NCBI RefSeq assembly: GCF_000237925.1
Contig: NC_031496.1
Coordinates: forward strand, 1,217,396 to 1,281,395
Source of the DNA: Schistosoma mansoni
Taxonomy: Eukaryota > Platyhelminthes > Trematoda > Strigeidida > Schistosomatidae
Reading direction: 5' to 3'
Length of the DNA stretch: 64,000 nt
The notes beneath the pieces were generated by a model that worked only from the letters and a program-made list of their open reading frames with translations, had not been told where the DNA came from and did not search any database. Both the position numbers and the translations under genes were made by a program. Of the stretch, positions 10,501 through 20,571 are shown one piece after another. Position 1 is the first letter of the stretch, and each line of letters opens with the position of its first letter.

Positions 10501-12764
10501 TTCTTTCTGTAATGGATCTTTTTTCGCTTCAATTGATAATAGACCTTCTTTGGAATAAGCTTTGGTTTTTGTCTCTTTTTCAATTACTTTGAATCGTTCC
10601 ATATCCTGTTCGATTTCTTTACGTGCTTCTAATAATGGTCGCTTATCTTTTACTTCACTAGCTGTAATCCATGTTTTGATTTGATCTCTTAATCTTTGAA
10701 GTTTCTTAATTTCTTTTTTTAAATCGCCTTCAAACTTTTCTTTTTGAGTTGGATTATTGGTACTTTCAAATTTATCCAGTATTTCCTGGATTGATTAGAA
10801 AAAAAGAAAATAAATGAAAATATGCTACAACTGTCAATGTGTAAAGTTACCCACTTTTGACAATTATATGACTTTTATGTAGCCAACGTTGTACGCATAC
10901 TGATGAGACTAGAAGAAATTGGTGACAAACCAACGGATAAGCGAAGAATGAACCGTGTGGATTCTCCATAGAGGTTGCTTGAATAATCAAACTTGGCCCC
11001 TATATTTGTGTTTAAGAGATACGGCGTGCACATGGCTAATAAAGTTTGTCTTATAGTTTGGCAAACGTCCCCAAAATATAGTTTGGGTTCTGGATTCAAG
11101 AAATAAGGCGTCATTTATTAAACTTAAATTATTATCACTGGTTGCATGTTCAAAGAAGCATTAAACCAGAAAACAATAGTTAATAATAGAAGATACATTA
11201 CAAAGTCAGGGGATGGTTCAAATGAAAACAAGATTAACTTACATGCTATTATTAGCGCATGAGCGACTGAAACTTTCTGGTCCTCTATATCATAGATATT
11301 TCCGGAATGATAGATCAGTTTTACAAATCTAGTGGGTTTTTATTTGTCGTGCTAACCATGTGAAGTGCTAATATTTAAATCGATAAATATGGAATAACCT
11401 AATACTTAATGAAAATATCCTATTGGATCTAAGAAACAAATGAATAACTGACCAGTCAGATTACAAGCATTTCAATTGAAATACGTGACTCCGGCTAGAC
11501 AAACCGGTTTTATACAGTATTCAAAGGCTTGGATATCAAAAATGGCTTAATTTTCGTATGAGCACGTGAATATTTAGTAGCTCGTAAGCTGTATACTACA
11601 TACAAGGTTGAGTAAACTACAAGGTGATCTTCTGAATTAACAGCGCAATATACAAATCATGTAGAAAACAAATAGTTTGAGGCAAGGAAGTTACAACTTG
11701 CAAGTTAACTGAAATAGTTTTCAGCTATCTGTTGGCAGTCAAACATCAGAAAGCTCTTAGTGTGTTCTGTCCATTGTAACAGAATGAAGTGACTTCAAAA
11801 CCAAACTCCTACCATAATTATTACCTGAACAGTAAATGGGCAAAGAAAAACTTGCGGTCATACATAATTTTTTTTAAAAAGGCATAAAATGTCAACCTGA
11901 TATTTATGTTGATTTTAACACAAAAGAATTCCATTACTAATGAGCCTTGTTTGCATTTAGATATACTGGATAAGAGCTATTTAACAGTCAGGCTGCTTAA
12001 AGCTCGTTGCAAAATATGAAATGGCGATTCAGTAGTTGTGGTACGAATATGTAATAGGCTGCAGGTTCAAAACCCCTCAGTTATTTATGAGTATTTTTGA
12101 ACGTGAATTAGAGCTGCGTCACATTCTTGAAACATAAACGTAAAAAACTAGAAACTTCGAAATACACACTCACTGTCACTGTTACCCATGCTTTTCATTT
12201 AGATGAGGTCTTACCAGTAGCTAGATAATAAATGATCTAGACTAGCAAAAAAGTTTAGCTTCGAATAATTAGGCATTTTAGTGACTTTTTGTAAAACGAA
12301 GTATATCAAGGTCGATGAAAATATATAAATGATGGTAAGCTGGAACTTATGACCTGCTTTATGGCTTGTGTATGAACAGATGTTAAAATAAGTTCCCAAA
12401 TAATAGCTATCACCACAATAAATAAAATAACGCGTCATTGTGGTGTTGGTGATAATCACTCGAGTGATTATATAATAGTTATTCTAGATATACGTTTCGT
12501 ATAGGGATAACAGTAGGCTGAAATGGCTCTTAAATAAATATTCGTTGTTTTTATTGCAACATATACAGTACATTTATGTACACATATAGTTGTTATAGGG
12601 AAATTTATCATCTTCATCGTCTATTAACCGCATAAAACTAATACTTTCCTAACTAACTCGTCCCACTACATAAAGTTAGACTATACCTGAAAGGCAGTTC
12701 TTCCCTCCTGTACTCTCTTAAGGTTCCTTTCAATGTCACTTTGCAGTTTCCTTTTGTCGGCCAT
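1090..12764 (-). CDS. CNOT3: CNOT3, CCR4-NOT transcription complex subunit 3 (three exons)
   Basis: Scaffold subunit of the CCR4-NOT complex, which deadenylates and represses mRNAs; it pairs with CNOT2 through the NOT box. Exons on the minus strand are 12764-12687 (26 codons), 10785-8836 (650 codons) and 1518-1090 (142 codons plus stop), joined in phase 0 to give 818 aa. The N-terminus MADKRKLQ and the KKEIKKLQRLRDQIKTW and FKVIEKETKTKAYSKEGL blocks are hallmark Not3 coiled-coil sequence. The middle is a low-complexity Ser/Thr/Asn linker. The C-terminus is a NOT box (FFIFYYFEGTKAQYYAAKAL, SWRFHTKFMMWFQRHEEPK). Introns obey GT-AG: 1.9 kb, and 7.3 kb full of repeats. The exon 2/3 junction (GAVPQE then LLLQLQALE) lines up with human CNOT3 without needing another exon. 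Length is close to human CNOT3 (about 750 aa). Confidence 0.95.
1695..2163 (+). repeat. family A dispersed repeat, copy 1
   Basis: About 0.5 kb, present ten times in this window. Shared marks are GAGAGGACAAAAAG-like, TTAACC(A/G)GG, a CACCTAGGGGAGTTG block, CTACCATGGGACTGCAT, and a 3' end TACCAATATTTATG followed by an AAATAAT/AAATAAATA tail. The A-rich tail suggests retroposition; no protein is supported. It sits in CNOT3 intron 2. A fragment like repeat F (gaacgatcgaatgtattta) abuts its left end near 1665-1700. Confidence 0.7.
2281..2482 (+). repeat. hammerhead repeat (Smα-like), 5'-truncated
   Basis: Begins in the B-box region (GGTCCTGGATTCGAATC), then a hammerhead core CTGAGGA (2346-2352) with stem II and GAAAC, then the family tail ending in CCCCTTCTGA. 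Stem I is poorly conserved, so activity is doubtful. Confidence 0.7.
2731..3196 (+). repeat. hammerhead repeat, terminally redundant ~1.15-mer
   Basis: Starts in the tail of one unit (AGGTTTTCC at 2732), passes the CTTCTGAT joint and runs through a full unit back into the same tail (AGGTTTTCC at 3141). The period is 409 bp. It holds A-box-like and B-box-like tRNA motifs (near 3006-3065) and a hammerhead. The same redundancy is seen at 4491-4956. Confidence 0.75.
3086..3140 (+). ncRNA. hammerhead ribozyme motif, type I
   Basis: Core CTGAGGA (3097-3103; position 7 is tolerant), stem II GTCCCATAATAGGAC, then GAAAC, a tiny stem III and cleavage triplet GTC before CAGTA. An extra CCA next to stem I weakens pairing, so the copy may be slow or inactive. 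Confidence 0.6.
3530..4222 (+). mobile_element. RTE-clade LINE 3' fragment (family L)
   Basis: 5'-truncated copy of the LINE family best seen at 52000-53380. Frames encode the RT C-terminus (HQLRWRGHVLRMP, GQTKTWHKSMKSL, NRWLETLNDMAQNRLQWRRC), broken upstream by stops. Its 3' UTR ends in GTACGTACGTAC and GACTGA. Confidence 0.8.
4491..4956 (+). repeat. hammerhead repeat, terminally redundant ~1.15-mer
   Basis: Tail of one unit (GATCTCA at 4494) joined at CTTCTGATAATGATC to a full unit that ends in the same tail (GATCTCA at 4897). The period is 403 bp. Contains GGCTAGCTCAGTGGTCTAGT (A-box-like), GTTTGAATCTC (B-box-like) and a hammerhead. Confidence 0.78.
4811..4856 (+). ncRNA. hammerhead ribozyme motif, type I
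   Basis: Stem I GCACTG/CAGTGC pairs perfectly, stem II GTCTCACGATAAGAC is paired and GAAAC is intact. The core reads TTGATGA, so the first core C is changed, and the cleavage triplet reads TTC. Probably impaired. Confidence 0.65.
5086..5345 (-). repeat. hammerhead repeat, minus-strand copy
   Basis: Same family in reverse, with tRNA-like boxes and a hammerhead relic near 5133-5180 (core CTGAGAA, degenerate). Truncated at the head end near 5345. Confidence 0.7.
5466..5555 (+). mobile_element. family L LINE, 3' UTR tip
   Basis: Only the last ~90 bp: ATGGCAACTCGAACTGATG, GTACGTACGTACG, TTCTACGTTGTAACTGACTG. An extreme 5' truncation. Confidence 0.6.
5813..6225 (-). repeat. family A dispersed repeat, copy 2
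   Basis: Reverse-strand copy with the TACCAATATT-type 3' end at its left and the AATAAATAAATAA tail. The frame through it (96 aa) is conserved between copies only because the DNA is repetitive. Confidence 0.7.
6962..7216 (+). repeat. divergent tRNA-like SINE with hammerhead relic
   Basis: GCGGTGACTCAGTGATTAAG (A-box-like) and GGGTTTGAACCC (B-box-like) are followed by CTGTTGATAAGTTCC, TAGGATGAAAC and CTTAGTGACC, the layout of the Smα hammerhead. Sequence around the boxes is unlike the other copies, so it is a separate subfamily. Confidence 0.5.
7498..8010 (+). repeat. family A dispersed repeat, copy 3 (near full length)
   Basis: Best-preserved long copy. Starts TTGCCCCCAAATGCCCTGG, continues through CTCACATGGCCACGCG and the shared central blocks, and ends in the TTGAAATAAATAAA tail. 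Lies in CNOT3 intron 2. Confidence 0.72.
8264..8455 (-). mobile_element. family L LINE 3' UTR fragment
   Basis: Reverse complement of the 3' UTR in the copies at 44897-45078 and 59740-59975 (CAGTCAG end, CCAGGCACATATATGCAT, GTAATTAATTTAGTGGTGGT). Confidence 0.7.
8836..10785 (-). CDS. CNOT3: CNOT3 exon 2 (coiled coil and linker)
   Basis: Acceptor AATCAATCCAG, then EILDKFEST; donor AAGAG/GTAAAT at 8836/8835. 650 codons in phase 0. The first ~210 codons are the charged Not3 helical domain, ending in the acidic YDDLCLDEL. The rest is a Ser/Thr/Asn/Gln-rich, probably disordered linker. Reading on past the donor meets a stop at 8827-8829, so the splice site is needed. Confidence 0.93.
12687..12764 (-). 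CDS. CNOT3: CNOT3 exon 1 (start codon)
   Basis: ATG is at 12764-12762. Twenty-six codons encode MADKRKLQSDIERN and the first part of the Not3 coiled coil, ending TTTCAG before donor GTATAG. MADKRKLQ is nearly invariant in animal CNOT3, which fixes the start. Confidence 0.93.
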
Positions 12765-13029
12765 CCTTCCACAGTGTACAAAGCAACCGCTTCATCGAAT
12801 AAAGGCAGATAAAGGTAATCGCTCAGATATCAATGTTATGTATTCAAGCCTAAATTAACTATTTCATTTTTGTGCCAAAAATAACCATTGATGTATGGTT
12901 CTTTATTCACATTGTTTAAAATCCTTCTATCATCTTTGAGTGCAAAAATCTACAGAAGACATTATTTGGTCTTCAAGGTCATTGCTAGTGAGTATATATT
13001 ACCACCTTTTATGGAAGGGATAAGATGAG

Positions 13030-13910
13030 TGTTTACGACTTCCACAATGTACGTTCTATTCGCCTCCGAAGCGTTTCCTTAATTCCCTCTCCAACTGGAA
13101 GTTCAGTTGTTTCCTGTCACAGTAGGTTAGTGATGGCTGTGTCTAGCCTACGAACATTAAATTTATTGCTTAGACAATTGTCTATAAATACCTGTACCCT
13201 TTTGATGATGCTTGTGGCAGTCCTCCAAGTTTCAGCTCCGTACAATAGAACTGTCTTGACGTTCATATTGAAGAATGTGACTTTGATATTGGTTGACAGT
13301 TGTTTTTAGTTCCCTATGTCCTTCAAAAGTAGTAATGCTGCCCTTGTTTTTCCACCCTTATCTTCAAACCTGAACCAGATCCTCTTTATTCCTCAATGAT
13401 GCTACCTAGATACGTTAAAGTTTCCACCTGTTGTACAGCCTCTCCATTCAGTGTGATTGTGTTGGTTTTCTCTGTGTTGTATTTCAGAATATTGGATTTT
13501 AGCTAGTGTATGTTGCGACTAACAGCTGCAGAGGCTATTCCTGCACTTTCAGCCTTCACCTTCATTTATTTCTGTGTATGGGATATGAGAAACAGGTTAT
13601 CTGCGAAGATCAAATCCCCTAGCGGCATCCAAGCTGTTCTATGTATTCTTTGCTTCCCCTTTTATTTTCCCTTCTCTCAATCTATGTGGCATCGTGATAT
13701 CCTCATACTCAGCGTTGTCCATACCAAATATGACGTTTGTGTCTTTACTGTCTACTTCTCAATCATCAACTGCAGCCGCTCATAGAACAGATCTTTATCG
13801 TCTTCAGAGCACTGAATATCATTCGTGGTGATCCGCTCCTTCTTTGTTTATGAGGATGACTCCGAACCCATGATATTCCCATATTAAAACTGCTTCTCGT
13901 GCTTCTTTTT
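13030..13910 (-). mobile_element. SR2-type RTE LINE fragment, decayed
   Basis: Minus-strand frames read [30 protein letters not shown] and CLSNKFNVRRLDTAITNLL, the typical C-terminal half of an RTE reverse transcriptase. Several stops and frame changes are present. It sits 5' of CNOT3. Confidence 0.75.
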
Positions 13911-16900
13911 AAAGCACCAGAGCAGATCCCTGTGCGTACGAAGCATTTTCTTTCTCATGACAAGAGTTAAATAAAACCTTTTCTGAAGCAAATCATTTTT
14001 TTCAGCTTGCATTCAAAGGGTTTCTCTTATTTTGAACACCGCTAAGTGGCGTTTTCTCATTTGCGCAGTTACTTGCGTGATCCTCCCGTCCCTACACGCT
14101 AGGCTGACATTGCATAATAATAATAATAATTGTCGCTCTGTTTGTTAAAAGAGGGCATAAGCCTCATAATTCCCGGAAGAATATCAGCTTTCACTATACG
14201 CTGTCATCGCTTCTCTTCAATTAGAAGCTTCAAATTCCTGGGCAGATTTTAACAATTCTATCCAGTCAAGGTTTTCCTTCATTAGATGGATTTGCAAAAC
14301 TCATGCACAACTCTTCTATTTTACCTGCACTTTTGACCGACAAAAGCTCTAGAAGATCTGCTGGAGGAGTAATTTATTTATCTATCAATTTTAATAGCTT
14401 CATTTTACAAGAAAATTGAACTTGTTTTAGTCTCACGTTGTCGTCATCACATATTATGAGTATTCAAGAGTAAGTACGGTCTAAACGTTCTATCCTGTAC
14501 AAGAAATGCTTTTTCACGTTACATTACCCGTCAATAAGAATAATGCAAATCAACCCTGTTTAGTAAACAATCTATATTTTACAGACTAATGACGGACCGA
14601 TACTAACCTGGGGGTGTTTTAGTCTTGAATATCCCCATATGTCGATGAACTTTTTGTGGCAGAAACTCAACTGACTAGAGGTTACACTTGTTCTATAGTA
14701 CAGCTAATTTACATGATACTCTACGAGGAACAACATCCATGTTCCGTCTGACGTAGTTGGATTAATAATAGGTACGGAAACTAACTTATGCTATGTCTGA
14801 CAAAGTCATAGCAATTTTACTAAGACTGTAATTTGTGTATGAACCAATCTGATTTAAGAATGTTGGTCTTGGAGCGTGACGCGAAGTTCATTCTTCCGTT
14901 CGTCTGAACTGCATTTTTGTACCATAGTTAGAGTCAGTTCGTAATGAAAACCTTGAGTCTAACTATTAAACCTTACATCCAACCGTTTATCCCTATCCCT
15001 TATATTAGTTTATAGTCATTGCTTAACCCCACTAAGTTTGTGGACATTCTCAAGGCCATTGTAAAGTCCCGTGTTGGTCGTTCACAGATTAGATTCCTGT
15101 CGTAATCGCTTGTAGTATACACTCGAACAGCCGCCATGATAACGACTATCACACGCACTTTTTTCGAAAACACAGAAATCATATGTTGAATGGGAAATGA
15201 ACTATTTTCTTCTCAAATATGCATCGATAAATTGACGTAACCACAGAGAGAAAGGTGACAAGAGAACATTCTGGCATGTTTGTGGTTGACCCCAAAAAGA
15301 ACCATTATCTGGCTCTTGGTTCTCAGTCCTTTGACATTTCTAGTCTAGGAAAATATGTTCTCTGATGGCCGTCTGCTGTATGACGTATCGTTCTTCATAA
15401 CAAATCTAAGTATACAGTGTTCCACATCAATTGATGGATTGGCAAAGCTGTGAGTTGCATTCCCAAATTGACATTGTTTCGTTCATAAGGGTGAGCAGTT
15501 GGTCGCGATGCAACTGACCATTTGTACTCTTTCGGAAATTTCTGGTCATGTATATATTGACGAAATATGGCATCTCACTCCCCGATCATTGTCTAATAAG
15601 TCTGTATCCTAGAAAGCACTCTCGCTGAGTACAAAACTGTGTAGAACTACGGTTTCCTTCATTGTTAGTATGGTTATAATAATAGACCTAATCCTGAAAT
15701 TGTAGATATGTCATGATGTGTAAACCTAATCTATAAGATCTTACATGGAAGTCACATCATTGTCTACACCAACTCATAATATCGTAACAGTTAACAACAT
15801 GATGTCTGGAGTTTCTAAAGAAAACATTTAGGCTAGAAATAGAATGATATATTTAATGTGAGTAACAACAAGTTATACAGAATGAGCACTTCTGCAGGGC
15901 TGAGCCATGCCATCCGACTGAAGTGAATTAATCCTTCCCGTCTTCTACATTACTGACCTTCTCCTTGTGTCAATTTTTGAATATAAATCTCTTCAGCAAT
16001 TATATGCTGAGCTTCAAAGGTCGTATGGTTGAGGTCTGTAGAGGATTAATTCCTCCATATTTGACTCCAATAAATAAATACTATCCCGTTGACTGAATAT
16101 TTAATGTGGGCTAAATCTCCTGGTAGAATTATGAGTTTACTCGACATTATTCAAAGGCCTGAACACCACTTATAGAGATAGTTTATTGTTTAAGTTTGGT
16201 AAAAATCCGCGAGCGTACAGATAGCAAGCACACAAGGAAAACACATGAGTGTGTGTGTCAATGAGTGTTAAAAATCCATATATATTTATGAGTGGTAATG
16301 GATTGTGGATAAATTATTGATTGTATTTGCATACAATTAATGAGGGAACACATTAAGGATTGATGTGCAGACATGCGCTCAATTAGACTCACACATAAAT
16401 TTACAAAATGGATTAAATTTCTAAATTACAGAGAACACAAATAATACAATAGTTGAATGGGATTGCTACAGGATCAACGCTACTACAAATGTGTCTGTGT
16501 TAACTGTCCACGATCTTAGCTTACACCTCACATAAAAACAACTGAATATTCTCACAGTTTCAGGCCTCTTCAGAATTAGTGACGTCCGAAGATTAAACGA
16601 ACAATGACTTGTAAATTCCGTGATATTTACAATTAAACATACACAACTTGAGAGGTGATAAGAGTTTGGATATATTTCCCTTGCTACGGCAGCAACTGCC
16701 GGTCAGTTGTGCGCGACATTTCTAAGGAGATTTTAATTATTGGTTGAGAGCTCGAAGATTGACGGAGATTATAACAGCAGTCTTAAACTTGCGAAATGAA
16801 TGGTGATCGAGACTAGTGTGGCCATTGTATTCATGTTCTGGATACCAATTTCGAAAAGAAAGGGATTGTCATGGTAAATCTGAATGTCCCGTCACAATAA

Positions 16901-18360
16901 GAGAAAGCGAACTTATGTCGTTTGTGATGGCGGAGAAAATTTACTCATGGTTATAACTTTCGTTTATCTGGAGCTCTCGAGATACAACAGGGAATGTTCT
17001 GTGACTCTGTAGCTCACCATTATCTTTTCTACTTCGTTGATACAAATGCATACACTTGTGTCTTCAGATATCAGTGTTTGAGAACAACTTGCGTTATATT
17101 TCAAGAACACCCTCGCGTATTCAGCAGTGTCATCATTCTATTCCGGAAACATTTTTATGAAACTGACCAACTCATACCCATCAATCACGATTGGTAAACC
17201 ACACAACCAGAGCTTGGTAAGTTATTGATGTTCAGAATCTCGAGAAAAGGTTCATATTAGAGAATTTACAACCTTTTATTTAACTGGCAGCTTCCTTGTA
17301 CATTTATTTATTGTTGGACAAAATAATAAGTAAAAACACACTGTATTAAAGAAGTGCAGAAATTACTATGTTATGAGCCCTATCCCATAATCTCGAGGCC
17401 AAACAATATGAAAGCAAGCGAATATAAACTGTTAAGATTAGTGGAGTTTATATACCGAAAGCATAAGGAAGATGATGCTAGATTGTCATGTAGATCGTTG
17501 ACGCAGATGATCTGTGTCGAATGATTGAGAGCCTACTCAAGTTAAATGGTACTGGTGTGGCCAGCAGCTCACTTCGAAGTCGCATCTGGTAGTCAGCACC
17601 TTTCGTATCAAAATACTGTGGCTGCTTTGAAGACCGTATAAGACAAGGGACGTTATTACAGAAATGTATTGGTAAAAGTAGGAAAAATACAGAAGTTGTG
17701 GCTGTCACAGCATTGGCCGGTCGGTGGCTTACAATTAGTTAGTGCGCGTTGGTTGTCCCCAAACTTGACGAGGATAAGTGAGCTGTCCGACATTCACTGA
17801 CTAGTCTGCCGGATAATTTGGCTAGGACCCAGGGACACTGCACTTGCCCTACAGTCTGCCCATATCACTGACTCAGATATTTGTATTACAGTGTTATATC
17901 TTGTTGGTTGAACGCTATATTCAGATCCTAAGCCATTCTGATAACCCCAGGCTAGAACTATTCAACGACTTGAAGACCAGAGAGAAGACACGAGTATGAG
18001 AGAGGTACTTTACTACAAGGTCCATTTATGTACAGAAAAACAGGGGTTTTATAGTAATTAAAAGACCTTGAGTTCCCATAGTAGCAGTGTGTTAAACAGC
18101 CAATCAGGACCTCGTTATTTTAGCAGCATAGCTTCTAACTAATCGCTGATTGGTTGGGCTCTTTATGAGCCTCTGGAGGCTCTGATAGAGTTTACTGTAA
18201 GCCGACTTAACAACAGTTAATGAAATCTCCGGTATTGCTTCTCAAATTGATGACAGACCACTTGATATAATTTTTAGTAAGAAGACATGTGCCACGATGA
18301 CAAAAGATAATATGCGTTAGGTCGAGAAATAGAAGCAGATGTAAAAAGGATGAATGTTAA
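13911..18360. other. no recognisable gene
   Basis: Long AT-rich stretch with only short random frames. A TAA-type microsatellite lies near 14117. Parts (for example 16180-16560 and 17960-18260) look like old repeats, but I cannot name them. Confidence 0.4.
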
Positions 18361-18690
18361 CTGAAAGGAAGCCAAGCAACCAATAAAGGGGAAATAAATG
18401 CAAACAAAGGGGAAATAAAGCGGAAAATGCATTGGATAACACATCGTAAATAAAGGGGAAATGCGCCAAAATGTCTGCTTTTTCGCCTGTCCGGGGAAAG
18501 TAAAGCAGAATTTCCCCTTTCTGTCGCTGTTTTTCAAATGTCGCTAAATTGCCGATTTTTATCCTGAATATCCGACGAATAGCCGACTTTTACCCTAAAT
18601 ATTCGACGAATTTCCGACTTTTACCCTAAATATCCGACGATTTGCAGATTATTAGCTTAAATATCCGCTACATTGTCTACTTTTCTACCA
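18361..18690. repeat. short tandem repeats, possibly CACTA subterminal repeats
   Basis: 18541-18680 holds about four units of a ~31-bp repeat (each with CCGACTTTTACCCTAAATA or a variant, and TCCGACGA). 18370-18470 repeats AAAGGGGAAAT three times. Such arrays are typical near CACTA transposon ends, and a CACTA transposase lies downstream on the same element strand. The link is inference; no CACTA terminus was found. Confidence 0.45.
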
Positions 18691-19193
18691 CATACACACT
18701 GATGTATTTACCCCAACCGCCTCCTGTGTTCGCCTTCACTCCCACAACACAGCACACGAATAATGTAAAATACGTAAAATATGGTATAATTTCAAAATTT
18801 TTATTGAGAACAAAAAGTCAATCAATGTACAACCAGGCATTTCACGTATTCATTCTTTCCACCAGGCCTGTTGGACTATGGAGACTCAAAAAATTATTGT
18901 GCATTCTAAAATGTAATGAAGAAAAACATTACTATATCTAGGAAACTTGTTTTGCACAACTAGGTACTTGAAGCTGAACTTACGGTTATATCCTCGAACA
19001 CAGAAGACTCTACCCATAGATAAGGCAAAAACAATAATCACTTTAAAGTCGTACGTACGTGTTCTTTCTTCCGTCGATAACGCTTCTGTACTTTGTCTCT
19101 CATGTCGTGAAAATAACTTTGCGTAGCCATGTCACAGTTTCGCAAGGTCTTTCTCGTTGACAGATGACGACAGGAATCGATTAGTAAGTGCAC

Positions 19194-20274
19194 CTAAAGT
19201 TCAAAAACCTTATTTATCTTACTTTGAACGCAGTCATAAAACCGGCACTTCTGAAGCGCTCGTTTTGATGAAGTACCAAGTAGCGTGAAATTAATGGCGA
19301 CTTCAGGTGTCATGATGTAGGACAGAAGATATCGCATGGACGTTTTAGGATCATCATCCATTAAACGCGTCAACATGGCCATCTGTAATAGGAATGAATG
19401 ATAAAATTCATCTTGTGTGCTTACAAATCCGTCCCTCACTTCTTTTTGCTCAAGACAAGCGTCCAAAGTTCCCAGTTCCTCTTCAGATGACAAAGGGAAC
19501 TGTTGACTGGATAGACCACAGTCAAATTGACGCGGGTGTTCGCGGTCAGCGAACTTTGAGAGCATCAGCTTCATATTTGTACCAATTTCACTCAAGCTTG
19601 CCAATATTTTCAGCTGAACCGTATGCATTCTTTCACATCTGAAAAATTGAACTTGATCGTACGGATGACTTACTCAGCCATTAGATTTTTATCATCGGAC
19701 GTGTAGGGCGAGGTGTCTAATTGTGTTGAACTACTTAATTGACATGTCCAAATTAAAGAAACTTACTTGGCAATCGGAGAGACAACATTCTCAAACATCC
19801 GAAGCTTTGGATATTGAACGCGGCTATTCTCAGCCTGCATCTCTGCGACATCCATGTCAACGGAATTGTAAAGAAAACCTTCTTTACGTTTCATTGCGCC
19901 TTTACGAAATTTTAGTAAGATTATTGAACTGACCTCTTTTGCTTCTCCGTGTTTAACGGCAACGTATTTTCGTCTGGCGAAGAGTTCTTATTAGTAACAT
20001 AGCATTTTTGGAACGATGCCAACAAATCATTGGCAGATTTGAGACTATCTATAAGAGGCGATCGTTTGCATGTTTGTAACTAACCGCATTTGTGGACAAC
20101 ACTGCACTTGAACATAGACCAATTTTCTTTAGGTAGGTCATTGTTTTGCAGATGTAGATCAATCTGCTCCCTTGGATACAGACATAGTTTTTCTCCAATA
20201 ACCCAATGGCCAGCTGCAACCACCAACTTATTTTTGCTTGGTGCGTTAACGATTACGTATTTATTGTTGGGAGA
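19194..20274 (-). pseudogene. DUF4806-like gene, decayed or incompletely modelled
   Basis: Four coding-looking blocks on the minus strand: 20274-20085 (YVIVNAPSKNKLVVAAGHW, ending TGCG/GTTAGT), ~20044-19935 (SANDLLASFQKCYVTNK), ~19896-19767 (FLYNSVDMDVAEMQAENSR, donor GTAAGT) and 19638-19194 (FPLSSEEELGTLDACLEQ, TSSKRALQKCRFYDCVQ). The last block probably contains a 42-nt intron (19437-19396, GTAAGC to TTACAG). The order, an N-terminal valine-rich strand region and a C-terminal domain, is that of DUF4806 proteins, which are often linked to transposons. Blocks 3 and 4 join in frame, but the phases around block 2 do not fit, so the gene is probably broken. It could be an accessory gene of the neighbouring CACTA element. 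Confidence 0.5.
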
Positions 20275-20514
20275 CTAAATATTACATAACAGGAAATTAA
20301 ACGAAATACAATCACATAACAGTGTGTAACAAAGGAACAGTAACCGAATGATTAACACATATTGTCGACATACATTTACAGTCAACATCATGAATCGAAA
20401 CCCAACTGTAATCACAGCTAACTACGGAGCATTTAAATATTCCTATGTCAGTGGAAGGTAATGGATCTTCAAAGTAATTTTGTGGGTCGGTGAATTGCCT
20501 GAATTTTAAGAGTC

Positions 20515-20571
20515 TGTAACAGCTCAGGTTGGTTGGTTAAGAGTTGACCCCAAACAACCAGGCATATGCTA
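20515..20571 (+). repeat. 57-bp direct repeat, left copy, at end of gypsy fossil
   Basis: Identical to 24636-24692. It starts TGTAACAGCTC, ends GGCATATGCTA and abuts the pol region. Fits an LTR-like end, but is very short. Confidence 0.7.

Noticed and set aside
13025-13785. Plus-strand frames of 91-94 aa
   Set aside because: They are shadows of an SR2-type reverse transcriptase on the minus strand.
16994-17197. 67-aa plus-strand frame
   Set aside because: No motif, no splice context, AT-rich surroundings; likely chance.
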